From an uncultured Lachnospiraceae bacterium (GTDB taxonomy: Bacteria; Bacillota; Clostridia; Lachnospirales; Lachnospiraceae), in the NCBI GenBank assembly GCA_900315505.1, contig OMZG01000003.1, positions 62,001 to 126,000 on the forward strand: a stretch of 64,000 nt of DNA, read 5' to 3'. Shown one piece after another: positions 53,035-61,521 of this stretch; position 1 is the first letter of the stretch, and the number at the start of each line of letters is the position of its first letter. The translations under genes and the position numbers were made by a program. Below the pieces are notes generated by a model that saw only the letters and a list, made by a program, of their open reading frames with translations, was not told where the DNA came from and searched no databases.

Positions 53035-54383
53035 TGATCCACCTGATTACAGAGGTCTCGAGACTGACCTTTATCATCATATTTGCGATATATACCTATG
53101 ACTGCTTTGCGGCTCTTCGTGTCGAGAGACGGGGAGATGATTCCACGAGGCTGTATGGCAGGCAGAAGGCAATGACATATCTGTTCCTTGTCAATGGGAA
53201 TCTGCTTCTGTTCCTGAATACCGAGGAACCGAAGATATTTATCATGATGCTTGCGGAGATTATCTTCGTGGTGATCGCGATGATCATCTATAATAAAATA
53301 TATGAGAGCGCGAGCAGGGCTGTAGTCAATAATATGTGCATGCTACTGTCAATCGGATTTATCATGCTGACCCGCCTGAATCAGGCAAAGGCACTGAGAC
53401 AGCTGCTTTTCGCATGTGTAGCTCTTATCATTACCTGCTTCATTCCGCTTTTCATCGGGAATGTGAAGCTGATCAAGGGCCTGAAGCTTTTCTACATTGT
53501 GGCGGGAATACTTCTGCTTGGCATAGTAGCTGTAGCCGGAGGCACTACGTATGGAGCAAAGATTAATATTAGTGTAGGCGGAATTGCAATCCAGCCATCT
53601 GAGTTCGTAAAAATACTCATGGTACTGTTCATTGCCTGCATGCTGTATAAGGATACCTCGAGGAAACAGGTTTTTACAACAGTCATCCTGTGCTGCATCC
53701 TTATCCTTATTCTTGCATACTCGAGAGATCTCGGCAATGCCATGATCTTTTTCCTTACCATGCTTGTCATGGTGTATGCGACCACGCAGAAGCCGGTATA
53801 TCTGCTGGGAGGCGCGGGACTGTTTGCAGTAGCGGCGCTTGTCGGATATGCGGCATTTGCTCATGTAAGGACCCGTGTTATCGCGTGGAAGGATCCACTG
53901 TCTGTGGTTGACGGAGCGGGATACCAGATCAGCCAGTCGCTCTTTGCGATAGGCTCGGGCGGATGGTTCGGGACAGGGCTCTATCAGGGAATGCCGAAGA
54001 GGATTCCGGTAGTGGAGACAGACTTTATTTTCTCAGCGATATCAGAGGAGCTGGGAGGATTGTTCGCACTATGTCTGATCTTTATCTGTATTGCGAATTT
54101 CCTGATGTTCTTTAATATCGCTCTCACGATAAAAAACAGATTTTATAAAATAATTGCAATAGGACTTGGAGCACTGTACGCTTCACAGGTTTTCACGACA
54201 CTCGGCGGTGTCACGAAGTTCATCCCGTCTACAGGAGTCACCCTCCCTCTGATCAGCTACGGTGGAAGCTCTCTTATGGCTACGATGCTCATGTTCGCAA
54301 TGATAGAGGGACTCTATCAGTACAGGGGTGAAAAGGAAGAAATATATGAGACAGAGACAACGAGATACAGACAGAACAGATGA
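53034..54383 (+). CDS. FtsW/RodA/SpoVE family glycan polymerase
   Basis: 449 residues, about ten to twelve membrane helices. SEDS motifs: GGIAIQPSEFVKILMVLF, SRDLGNAMIFFLTML, AGYQISQSLFAIGSGGWFGTGLYQG, ETDFIFSAISEELG and GVTLPLISYGGSSLMATM. SEDS proteins polymerise lipid II together with a class B PBP, here encoded next. GTG start at 53034 shares a base with the preceding stop and follows GAGGAG. Whether it serves division, elongation or another stage cannot be told. Confidence 0.9.
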   Translation: MIHLITEVSRLTFIIIFAIYTYDCFAALRVERRGDDSTRLYGRQKAMTYLFLVNGNLLLFLNTEEPKIFIMMLAEIIFVVIAMIIYNKIYESASRAVVNNMCMLLSIGFIMLTRLNQAKALRQLLFACVALIITCFIPLFIGNVKLIKGLKLFYIVAGILLLGIVAVAGGTTYGAKINISVGGIAIQPSEFVKILMVLFIACMLYKDTSRKQVFTTVILCCILILILAYSRDLGNAMIFFLTMLVMVYATTQKPVYLLGGAGLFAVAALVGYAAFAHVRTRVIAWKDPLSVVDGAGYQISQSLFAIGSGGWFGTGLYQGMPKRIPVVETDFIFSAISEELGGLFALCLIFICIANFLMFFNIALTIKNRFYKIIAIGLGALYASQVFTTLGGVTKFIPSTGVTLPLISYGGSSLMATMLMFAMIEGLYQYRGEKEEIYETETTRYRQNR

Positions 54384-55800
54384 GCCTGAGCAGAAGGGAA
54401 AGAGGCGGCGTTCTCTGAATGTCGAGGCAAGCGTCATCACCTATGTGTTCCTTGCGCTTTTTCTGATGCTGATTGCCTACTTCATATACTTCATGGCCTT
54501 TAAGAGCGAGGATTTCATCAACAATCCTGCAAATCCAAGGGTCAAGGGCTTTGAGAAGCTTGTGGTGCGAGGTGAGATACAGGCTTCTGATGGAACAGTC
54601 CTTGCGAGAACCGTGACCAGGAATGGAAAGGAAGTCCGTGAGTATCCAAAGGGACGCGAATACGCCCATGTCGTCGGATTTAATTCCAATGGAATGAGTG
54701 GTATTGAGTCAGACAAGAGCTTCTACATGCTTCGTTCACATGCGTTCATTCTCGAGAGGGTCATGAATGATCTGAAGGACCAGAAGAATCCTGGAGACAA
54801 TATGGTGACATCTCTTGATACGAAGCTGCAGGATGCTGCATACAACGGTATGGGAAGCTACAAGGGAGCAGCAGTTGCTATAGACTGTGAGACCGGTGGA
54901 ATCCTGGCAATGGTTTCTAAGCCTGACTTTGACCCGAATACAGTGGAGTCCAACTGGAAATCACTGTCCTCGAGTGAGGATTCAGCACTCCTGAATCGTG
55001 CCACACAGGGACTTTATCCACCAGGGTCAACATTTAAGATAATAACGGCATTATCATATCTGAAAAATGGAGGTAAGCTGACAGATACCTTTGACTGTAA
55101 GGGCTCATACACACAGGACGGTTACACGATCCACTGCTACGGCGGAGAGGTACATGGCAATCAGACATTTAAGCAGGCCTTCGGTAATTCATGTAACGTA
55201 GCCTTTTCCCAGGTGGGGCTGTCACTTCCGAAGGGAGCGCTTAAGAGCACGGCACAGGAATTTTATTTTAATAAAAGGATTCCAGCCGATTTCTCGAATG
55301 TGAATAAGAGTCAGTTCACCCTGAAGAGCTCTGATAATCAGGCAATGGTAATGCAGACTGCTATCGGCCAGGGAAATACACTTGTGACACCGCTGCATAT
55401 GGCTCTTATATGCGAGGCTCTGTGCAATGACGGGGTGCTGAAGACTCCTTATGTGGTCGACCACATCGTTAACGACGGCGGAAGCCTGGTCAGGAGACAT
55501 TCGGGCTCCGGGCAGAGAATCTGTACCGAGAGTGAGGCTCATACAGTCAGAAGTCTGATGAGGTATGTGGTCACGAACGGTACCGGACGCGTGGTCAATT
55601 CGTCTGCATATACGGCCTATGGTAAGACCGGAACAGCAGAGTTCTCTTCGAATAAAAATGAGGCTCATTCATGGTTCGTAGGCTTTGCAAAAAAAGGCGA
55701 TAAAAAAATTGCAGTTGCAGTGATAATGGAAGGCGCTGGAGCAGGCTCTTCACATGCGGCGCCTCTGGCGAGAAAGTTGTTTGAGACATATTTGCGATGA
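54346..55800 (+). CDS. Class B penicillin-binding protein, transpeptidase
   Basis: 484 residues. A basic cytoplasmic head, one membrane helix (about 27-50), a short dimerisation region, then the transpeptidase domain with SxxK (PPGSTFKIITAL), SxN (NSCNVAF) and KTGTAE. It is shorter than PBP2/PBP3 and resembles the PbpA type that pairs with RodA-like proteins. ATG 54346 lies after AAGGAAG; the gene overlaps the SEDS gene by 38 bases, so the two products are likely partners. Confidence 0.92.
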   Translation: MRQRQRDTDRTDEPEQKGKRRRSLNVEASVITYVFLALFLMLIAYFIYFMAFKSEDFINNPANPRVKGFEKLVVRGEIQASDGTVLARTVTRNGKEVREYPKGREYAHVVGFNSNGMSGIESDKSFYMLRSHAFILERVMNDLKDQKNPGDNMVTSLDTKLQDAAYNGMGSYKGAAVAIDCETGGILAMVSKPDFDPNTVESNWKSLSSSEDSALLNRATQGLYPPGSTFKIITALSYLKNGGKLTDTFDCKGSYTQDGYTIHCYGGEVHGNQTFKQAFGNSCNVAFSQVGLSLPKGALKSTAQEFYFNKRIPADFSNVNKSQFTLKSSDNQAMVMQTAIGQGNTLVTPLHMALICEALCNDGVLKTPYVVDHIVNDGGSLVRRHSGSGQRICTESEAHTVRSLMRYVVTNGTGRVVNSSAYTAYGKTGTAEFSSNKNEAHSWFVGFAKKGDKKIAVAVIMEGAGAGSSHAAPLARKLFETYLR

Positions 55801-56411
55801 TACTCAGAATAATACTTACTATAGTCCTTATCATCCTTGCTCTTATAGTGTATCTGCTTTTTATCCCTATCGCCTTTTCTGTGGGGGGTGATTTCGATGA
55901 AAGGGCATTCAGGGTAGTGCTTCATGATCCGCTCAGGCTTATCAGGCTCCGGTTTGATACATCTGTGGATGAAATGTTTTCTCTCAGGCTGTTCTATATT
56001 TTCAGAATAGGCGGGAAGAAAAAGGATGATGAAGAGCAGAAGGCTGAGAAGAAAAAAAAGGATACAGGGGATAGGACAAAGGGAAAAGGAAAAAAGAAAG
56101 GCGGATTTAAGGACTTTGTGAAAAAAAGGCTGAAAGTCATTATAAAGAGTATTTTTGCTTTCCTTAAGAGATGCAGAATTCATGTAAGTGACTGCGATGT
56201 TTACTTTTCGACAGGAGAGCCTGATACATCAGCACTGATTTACGGAGGGATTGCGTCACTGCCATTCATGTACGGGAAGCATACGAGGGTCGACGTAGAC
56301 CTGCTGAGTGATGATCCGTTCGTGAAGGGACATCTGAAAATCAGTGGTTCAATTTTTATCTGTATTCTGTTATACTATGTGGTAAAGATTGTGGTGACAA
56401 AAGGAGAATGA
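55797..56411 (+). CDS. DUF2953 family protein (YtfI-like)
   Basis: 204 residues. One N-terminal membrane helix (3-24), then a Lys-rich linker (KKKDTGDRTKGKGKKKGG) and a domain with CRIHVSDCDVYFSTGEPDTSALIYGGIASL that matches DUF2953. A last hydrophobic helix ends the protein. In Bacillus ytfI lies next to ytfJ (gerW family), the same arrangement as here. Function unknown; probably sporulation- or envelope-linked. ATGA overlap with the PBP gene. Confidence 0.8.
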   Translation: MILRIILTIVLIILALIVYLLFIPIAFSVGGDFDERAFRVVLHDPLRLIRLRFDTSVDEMFSLRLFYIFRIGGKKKDDEEQKAEKKKKDTGDRTKGKGKKKGGFKDFVKKRLKVIIKSIFAFLKRCRIHVSDCDVYFSTGEPDTSALIYGGIASLPFMYGKHTRVDVDLLSDDPFVKGHLKISGSIFICILLYYVVKIVVTKGE

Positions 56412-56414
56412 TTT

Positions 56415-56852
56415 ATGACCAGAGATACGTTCAATAATACAGTGACTTCCCTGTTTGAAGGACTCGACAAGAATTTTTCCACGAAGCAGGTGATTGGTGA
56501 TCCGGTTCATGTCGGAGAGACAACCATTATTCCGATTATCGATCTGTCATTCGGAATGATAAGCGGGGCATTCAATGGTGAGAAGAATTCCAACAGCGCC
56601 GGTGGAGTCGGGGTGAAGGCACGTCCGCAGTCAGTTCTTGTGATAAAGGGAGATTCAGTGAGGCTCATGGATATCGGAACCAGGACAGGAATGGACAAGC
56701 TGCTCGATCTCGTCCCTGATTTTGTCGATATGATCAGAGGAAAAATGAGTAATAAAGCATCAAATAAAGAAGAAGATAAAGAAGCCAGAGAAGCTGCAAA
56801 GGAAGAAATAGAGGAGAGAGTACAAAAAGCAAGTGAGAGTTGTGAGTTGTGA
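56415..56852 (+). CDS. GerW/YtfJ family protein
   Basis: 145 residues. Core: VIGDPVHVGETTIIPIIDLSFG, a Gly-rich stretch with GGVGVKARPQSVLVIKGDSVRLMDIG, then a charged coiled tail. In Bacillus the family localises to the forespore and is needed for germination with some nutrients. It is also found in non-sporulating clostridia, so it does not prove sporulation. AAAGGAG precedes the ATG. The last codons run into a GAGTT-rich repeat. Confidence 0.87.
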   Translation: MTRDTFNNTVTSLFEGLDKNFSTKQVIGDPVHVGETTIIPIIDLSFGMISGAFNGEKNSNSAGGVGVKARPQSVLVIKGDSVRLMDIGTRTGMDKLLDLVPDFVDMIRGKMSNKASNKEEDKEAREAAKEEIEERVQKASESCEL

Positions 56853-57003
56853 GTTACGAGTTATGAGTTGCAATTTAAAGTAAGTTTGCAATAAAAAAGG
56901 AGATGACTATTCTGGCATCTCCTTTATTTTTAATTGTTGGATTAAGAAATGATTGTGTTAAAAGCTCTTAACTCTTAACTCATAACTTTTAACTCACAAC
57001 TCA
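56833..57003. repeat. Long imperfect inverted repeat flanking the gerW/rpmB terminator
   Basis: TTGTGAGTT...GTTATGAGTT (56845-56869) is mirrored by AACTCATAACTTTTAACTCACAA (56979-57001) on the other side of the terminator hairpin. Both arms consist of short GAGTT-type units and reach the ends of the two genes. Similar AACTCATAACTT strings occur at 22948-22968. Confidence 0.6.
56896..56932. terminator. Bidirectional terminator between gerW and rpmB
   Basis: AAAGGAGATG and CATCTCCTTT pair perfectly around a ten-base loop, with T-rich tails on both strands. Confidence 0.85.
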
Positions 57004-57189
57004 TCATGCTCTCTCAACAGCACCGGAACGAAGACAGGAAGTGCAGACGTATAATCTCTTAGGAGCACCGTTTACGATACATTTAACAGACTTTACGTTT
57101 GATTTCCAGATTCGGTTCGATCTTCTATGAGAATGGCTCACATTGTTTCCGAAGTGAGCGCCTTTGCCACAGATAGCACACTTTGCCAT
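57004..57189 (-). CDS. rpmB: 50S ribosomal protein L28
   Basis: 61 residues: MAKCAICGKGAHFGNNVSHSHRRS, then YVCTSCLRSG, giving four Cys for zinc, the zinc-binding form of L28. A strong promoter lies upstream on the minus strand (TTGCAA 57278-57283, TAGAAT 57255-57260), with a leader of about 60 bases. The only minus-strand gene in the last 22 kb. Confidence 0.96.
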   Translation of the reverse strand: MAKCAICGKGAHFGNNVSHSHRRSNRIWKSNVKSVKCIVNGAPKRLYVCTSCLRSGAVERA

Positions 57190-57254
57190 TTCTTAGCACC
57201 TCCTTATCGAATAATCTGCTTTAATAAGTGCCGTCCTCACGACACAACTATTGT

Positions 57255-57283
57255 ATTCTACCAAAACGTTAAATAAATTGCAA
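57255..57283 (-). promoter_or_regulatory. rpmB promoter
   Basis: On the minus strand, TTGCAA and TAGAAT are 17 bases apart, and the -10 box has an extended TG. Confidence 0.6.
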
Positions 57284-57344
57284 GAGTTTTTTTCGGAATA
57301 ATTGAAGTCGTGAGACAGACCTCTGGTAGGGCAGACATTTATGG

Positions 57345-57372
57345 TTGAAATTTCCTTGATTTACGATATAAT
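57345..57372 (+). promoter_or_regulatory. gls24-fakA promoter
   Basis: TTGAAA (57345-57350) and TATAAT (57367-57372), 16-base spacer, about 30 bases before the gls24 start. Confidence 0.55.
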
Positions 57373-57407
57373 TATGTATATTTGTTTGAATCAGATAGGA
57401 GGAATTT

Positions 57408-57773
57408 ATGCAGGCACAGGGTCAGATGGAAAATGATCTGGGGAAGATCATTATCGATACCGACGTTATTGCCACCTATGCAGGTGCTGTTGCGGTAGAA
57501 TGCTTTGGCATAGTGGGGATGGCAGCGGTCAATATGAAGGATGGTCTTGTCAAGCTTCTGAAGAAGGAGTACTTAGGACATGGCATCCAGGTACATTACA
57601 ACGAAGGCGGAAGTATTTCTCTTGATTTCCACTGCATTATAAGCTACGGGGTCTCGATAGCAGCTGTTGCTGCCAATCTAAGAGAGACAGTCAAGTATAA
57701 GGTAGAGGAATTCACAGGCTTATCAGTCGACAGGATAAATATTTATATCGAGGGCGTTCGCGTCATAGATTAA
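57408..57773 (+). CDS. Asp23/Gls24 family envelope protein (YloU-like)
   Basis: 121 residues: IIIDTDVIATYAGAVAVECFGIVGMAAV, followed by ISLDFHCIISYGVSIAAVAANLRETVKYKVEEFTGLSVDRINIYIEGVRV. The family binds near the membrane and is linked to envelope stress. In many Firmicutes it precedes a DAK2-domain gene, as here. AGGAGG precedes the ATG. Confidence 0.92.
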   Translation: MQAQGQMENDLGKIIIDTDVIATYAGAVAVECFGIVGMAAVNMKDGLVKLLKKEYLGHGIQVHYNEGGSISLDFHCIISYGVSIAAVAANLRETVKYKVEEFTGLSVDRINIYIEGVRVID

Positions 57774-57783
57774 GGAGGATACA

Positions 57784-59424
57784 TTGGCTATTAATTCAAT
57801 TGATGCAGCCCAGCTGTCAAAGACCTTCCTTGCTGGCGCCCGTTATCTAGAAAATCAGAAAGATCATATCAACGAACTGAATGTGTTCCCGGTACCGGAT
57901 GGTGATACAGGAACGAATATGACAGCTACTATCATGTCAGCGGCTCAGGCAGTTTCGGCGATCAAGGATCCTGATATGAAGACCCTGTCCAAGGCTATCT
58001 CTTCAGGATCTCTCCGTGGAGCCAGGGGTAATTCAGGAGTCATCCTGTCACAGCTGTTCAGAGGCTTTACCAAGGTCATCAAGACAGTTGATACGATTGA
58101 TGCGAAGACCCTTGCTGAGGGCTTTGAGAAGGCTACACAGACAGCATACAGAGCCGTAATGCAGCCAAAGGAAGGCACAATCCTTACAGTCGCCAAGGCA
58201 GCAAGTGATGCGGCAACAGAAGCTGCCGGACAGACAGATGACCTGCTGGAGATCGGACAGAAGATTGTAGATGCCGCAACGGCAGCTCTGGAGTCTACAC
58301 CGGATCTCCTTCCGGTACTGAAGGAAGCAGGAGTAGTAGATTCAGGTGGTTCAGGACTTCTCGAGGTACTGAAGGGTGGATTCGATTATCTGTCAGGCAA
58401 GGATATAGATATTACGATCGCTGCAGAAGCTCCTGATGAAGAGCAGATCGAGGAGGAGGAAGAGGTAAAGTATGAGTACAGTGTTTCCTTCTCACTTCGG
58501 GCATTCGAGAGCTTCGCAGCCGGAGTAGATTCAGATCTGGCATCATATCTCAATGGAATAGGAACGGATGTAAAGCTTGCGGCAGACAGCAAGAGGATGG
58601 ATATTTCACTTCTTACCAATGCTCCTGGCAAGGCACTGAATCATGCAGTAAAGCTTGGCAGTGCGTATAATATAAGCATCACAAATGTAAAGCTGGATGG
58701 AAAGGCTGATAAGTCGCCTGTAGAGAAGGCAGAGGAAGCAGCACCTGCACAGGCAGAGCCTGAGAAGGAGATCGGTTTTGTAGCAGTATCATGTGGCGAC
58801 GGACTTGACAGCATCTTCAGGGAGCTTGGAGCAGATGTTGTCATCAAGGGTGGCCAGACAATGAACCCATCCACGGATGATATCCTGAAGGCCGCAGAGA
58901 AGGTTAATGCCAGGAATGTATTTATTCTTCCAAATAATAAGAATATTGTGCTTGCTGCCAGCCAGGCAGCTGAACTGCTGAAGGATAAGAAGGCAATAGT
59001 GCTTCCTGCAAAGACTATTCCGCAGGGAATCACAGCACTTGTCAATTTCATTCCTGATCAGTCGGTAGAAGAGAATGAAGAGAGAATGAAGGAAGAGCTC
59101 GCCAATGTGAAGACCGGAGAGATCACCTATTCTATTCGTGATACTTCGATTGATGGCCGGGAGATAAAGGCCGGAGACTATATGGGGCTTACAGATGATG
59201 GTATCAAGGCAGTGAATCCTTCCATCAGAGGGGCTTTCATGGAGATGCTCGGAGAGATGGTGACAGATGATTCATCACTTCTTACCATCTATACAGGGGC
59301 TGATTCGAATGCAGGCGAGACAGCAGAGATTCAGTCAAGAATCCAGAAGGAATATCCTTCACTCGAGGTTGATGTCCAGAATGGCGGACAGAACGTTTAC
59401 TATTACATCGTAAGTGTTGAGTGA
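57784..59424 (+). CDS. fakA: DAK2 domain protein, fatty acid kinase FakA-like
   Basis: 546 residues, close to FakA. The N-terminal DAK2/DhaL-type kinase domain has NVFPVPDGDTGTNMTATI, GARGNSGVILSQLFRGF and DSGGSGLLEVLKGG; the C-terminal part (from about 325) has VAVSCGDGLDSIF and FILPNNKNIVLAA. With a FakB (DegV) partner, FakA phosphorylates exogenous fatty acids for phospholipid synthesis. It starts with TTG, five bases after AGGAGG. Confidence 0.92.
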   Translation: MAINSIDAAQLSKTFLAGARYLENQKDHINELNVFPVPDGDTGTNMTATIMSAAQAVSAIKDPDMKTLSKAISSGSLRGARGNSGVILSQLFRGFTKVIKTVDTIDAKTLAEGFEKATQTAYRAVMQPKEGTILTVAKAASDAATEAAGQTDDLLEIGQKIVDAATAALESTPDLLPVLKEAGVVDSGGSGLLEVLKGGFDYLSGKDIDITIAAEAPDEEQIEEEEEVKYEYSVSFSLRAFESFAAGVDSDLASYLNGIGTDVKLAADSKRMDISLLTNAPGKALNHAVKLGSAYNISITNVKLDGKADKSPVEKAEEAAPAQAEPEKEIGFVAVSCGDGLDSIFRELGADVVIKGGQTMNPSTDDILKAAEKVNARNVFILPNNKNIVLAASQAAELLKDKKAIVLPAKTIPQGITALVNFIPDQSVEENEERMKEELANVKTGEITYSIRDTSIDGREIKAGDYMGLTDDGIKAVNPSIRGAFMEMLGEMVTDDSSLLTIYTGADSNAGETAEIQSRIQKEYPSLEVDVQNGGQNVYYYIVSVE

Positions 59425-61463
59425 TGAAGCTGAGTGACGATATCACAGTAATCAAGGGAATCGGAACAAAGACGGCCGCCCCGTTTCGGAGGGTGGGCGT
59501 CTTTTTAGTCTACGATCTCCTGACATATTATCCCTCATCCTACAAGACGTATCCGCCGATTTCAGATGTACTTGATGCAGAAGACGATACGGCGGTCGCA
59601 CTATGCGTTTCTATTAGAAAATTAGATGAACGGTATGCAGGAGGCAGACTGATGAGCATAGGGCAGGCGACCGTATATGGTGCGCCGGTGCAGCTGGTAT
59701 GGTTTAATAACCGTTTCCTTAAGAAAATGATCCATCCAGGAGTCAGATACGTTTTCTATGGGAAGATTTCATACAGATCGAAGATCCCTGAGATAGTCCA
59801 GCCACAGTTCTTTTCTGTCAGGGATTATGAGAAGATTATCGGGAAAAAGCTTCCTGTATATCCGAAGGTATTCGGGTTGACTGATAAGATGATAGAAAAG
59901 GCTGTCACTAACGTTCTTTATGAAATCAGCGTGGGTGAGTATCTGCCACAGGAAATAACGGAGAGATACGGATTGTGCAGTATAGATACTGCTTTCAGGG
60001 ATATCCATTTTCCGGAAAATGATGAGATACTTGCTAAAGCACAGAAGCGGATCAAGTTTGATGAATTCTTTTTCTTCATGCTTTCTCAGAGAAGGCTTGC
60101 AGAAGAGGAAAGCCAGGTGCCGAATACGCTCGGGAGGTTCGACCTGTCAGTGGCGGACAGTATAAAGAAGGCCCTCCCATACAGTCTGACAGGCGGACAG
60201 GAAAAGGCTCTTGATGATGTGCTTTCAGACTTCAACGGAAAATATGTGACGCAGAGGCTCATTCAGGGTGATGTCGGAAGCGGCAAGACCATAGTAGCGT
60301 TTATTGCAATGGCAGTGATGGCAGAGAACGGATATGTGTCTGCAATCATGGCTCCGACCGAGGTGCTTGCCAGGCAGCATTATGTGAAGTTCATGAAGAT
60401 GACAGAATCTCTCAGACTCGATATTCCATGTGTTCTGCTGACAGGCCATGTGAAAGGAAAGGCCAGGACGGCAGCGCTTGAGGAGATAGCATCAGGCAGA
60501 CCGATGCTTGTCATCGGAACACATGCACTTTTTCAGGAAAAGGTGGAGTTTCATAACCTGGGACTTGTGATCACTGATGAGCAGCACAGGTTCGGAGTAA
60601 AGCAGAGAGAGTCACTGTCATCCAAGGGAGAGGCAGTTTTCTCAATTGTTATGAGTGCTACTCCGATTCCGAGGACTCTTGCGATGATAGTGTATCAGGG
60701 ACTGAATATATCTACCATCACGGAGAAGCCGTCCGTCAGGAAGCCGCTTAAGAATGCTCTGATTAAGCCTGCCATGAGAAGGAATGCGTATGCGCTTTTT
60801 ATAAAGGAGATACGTGCAGGCCATCAGGGAATCATCATCTGTCCGCTCGTTGAACCAAGTGAGAATGCAGAAGGGGAGAATGTAGAGGAATATTACGAGA
60901 GAATCAGGAGATCATTTCCTGATGATATCACTATAGGGAAGCTGTACGGGCCGATGCCGGCTGATGAGAAGGAAAAGGCAATGGATGACTTCTCATCAGG
61001 GAAGACGTCTCTTATAGTGTCGACGACTGTCATCGAGGTCGGAGTTGATGTGCCTGATGCAACAGTTATCATGATAGAGGATGCTCAGAAATTCGGACTT
61101 GCCCAGCTTCACCAGCTTCGAGGCAGGGTGGGCCGTGGAGATGCGCAGGGATACTGTATCTTTGTGGATACGAGTGGTGCAAAGGAGCCTTCTAAGCGAC
61201 TTCAGATATTACAGCAGTCGAACGATGGCTTTTATCTGGCAAATGCAGATCTTAAGATGCGCGGTCCTGGAGATACATTCGGAGTGCGTCAGTCAGGAGA
61301 TATAGCCTTCAGGCTGGCTGATATCTACAGCGATTCTGAAATCCTGCACTGTGCATGGCAGAGTGTTGATCAGATCATGCAAGAAGATCCATCTCTGTCA
61401 AAATATCCAGAGCTCTGTAATCATGTGCAGGAATTATCGGACAGGACATACAGCAATCTCTGA
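59424..61463 (+). CDS. recG: RecG, ATP-dependent DNA helicase
   Basis: 679 residues. Wedge domain at the N-terminus (VKGIGTKTAAPFRRVGV at the start), helicase motif I GDVGSGKT, motif II DEQH, motif III MSATPIPRTLA, and motifs V-VI with VIEVGVDVPDATVMI-type and QLHQLRGRVGRG. RecG rescues stalled forks by regressing them. ATG 59424 overlaps the fakA stop. Confidence 0.96.
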   Translation: MKLSDDITVIKGIGTKTAAPFRRVGVFLVYDLLTYYPSSYKTYPPISDVLDAEDDTAVALCVSIRKLDERYAGGRLMSIGQATVYGAPVQLVWFNNRFLKKMIHPGVRYVFYGKISYRSKIPEIVQPQFFSVRDYEKIIGKKLPVYPKVFGLTDKMIEKAVTNVLYEISVGEYLPQEITERYGLCSIDTAFRDIHFPENDEILAKAQKRIKFDEFFFFMLSQRRLAEEESQVPNTLGRFDLSVADSIKKALPYSLTGGQEKALDDVLSDFNGKYVTQRLIQGDVGSGKTIVAFIAMAVMAENGYVSAIMAPTEVLARQHYVKFMKMTESLRLDIPCVLLTGHVKGKARTAALEEIASGRPMLVIGTHALFQEKVEFHNLGLVITDEQHRFGVKQRESLSSKGEAVFSIVMSATPIPRTLAMIVYQGLNISTITEKPSVRKPLKNALIKPAMRRNAYALFIKEIRAGHQGIIICPLVEPSENAEGENVEEYYERIRRSFPDDITIGKLYGPMPADEKEKAMDDFSSGKTSLIVSTTVIEVGVDVPDATVIMIEDAQKFGLAQLHQLRGRVGRGDAQGYCIFVDTSGAKEPSKRLQILQQSNDGFYLANADLKMRGPGDTFGVRQSGDIAFRLADIYSDSEILHCAWQSVDQIMQEDPSLSKYPELCNHVQELSDRTYSNL

Positions 61464-61502
61464 TCCCTAACCCCTGACCCCTGGCTCCTGACCTCTGACA
61501 CC
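61461..61502 (+). repeat. Heptamer-like C-rich repeats after recG
   Basis: Units such as CCTAACCCCTGACCCCTGG and TCCTGACC follow the recG stop. They have the same low-complexity spacer style as 48734-48780, in the opposite strand sense. Confidence 0.5.
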
Positions 61503-61521
61503 CTTACAAAGGAGAAATACA

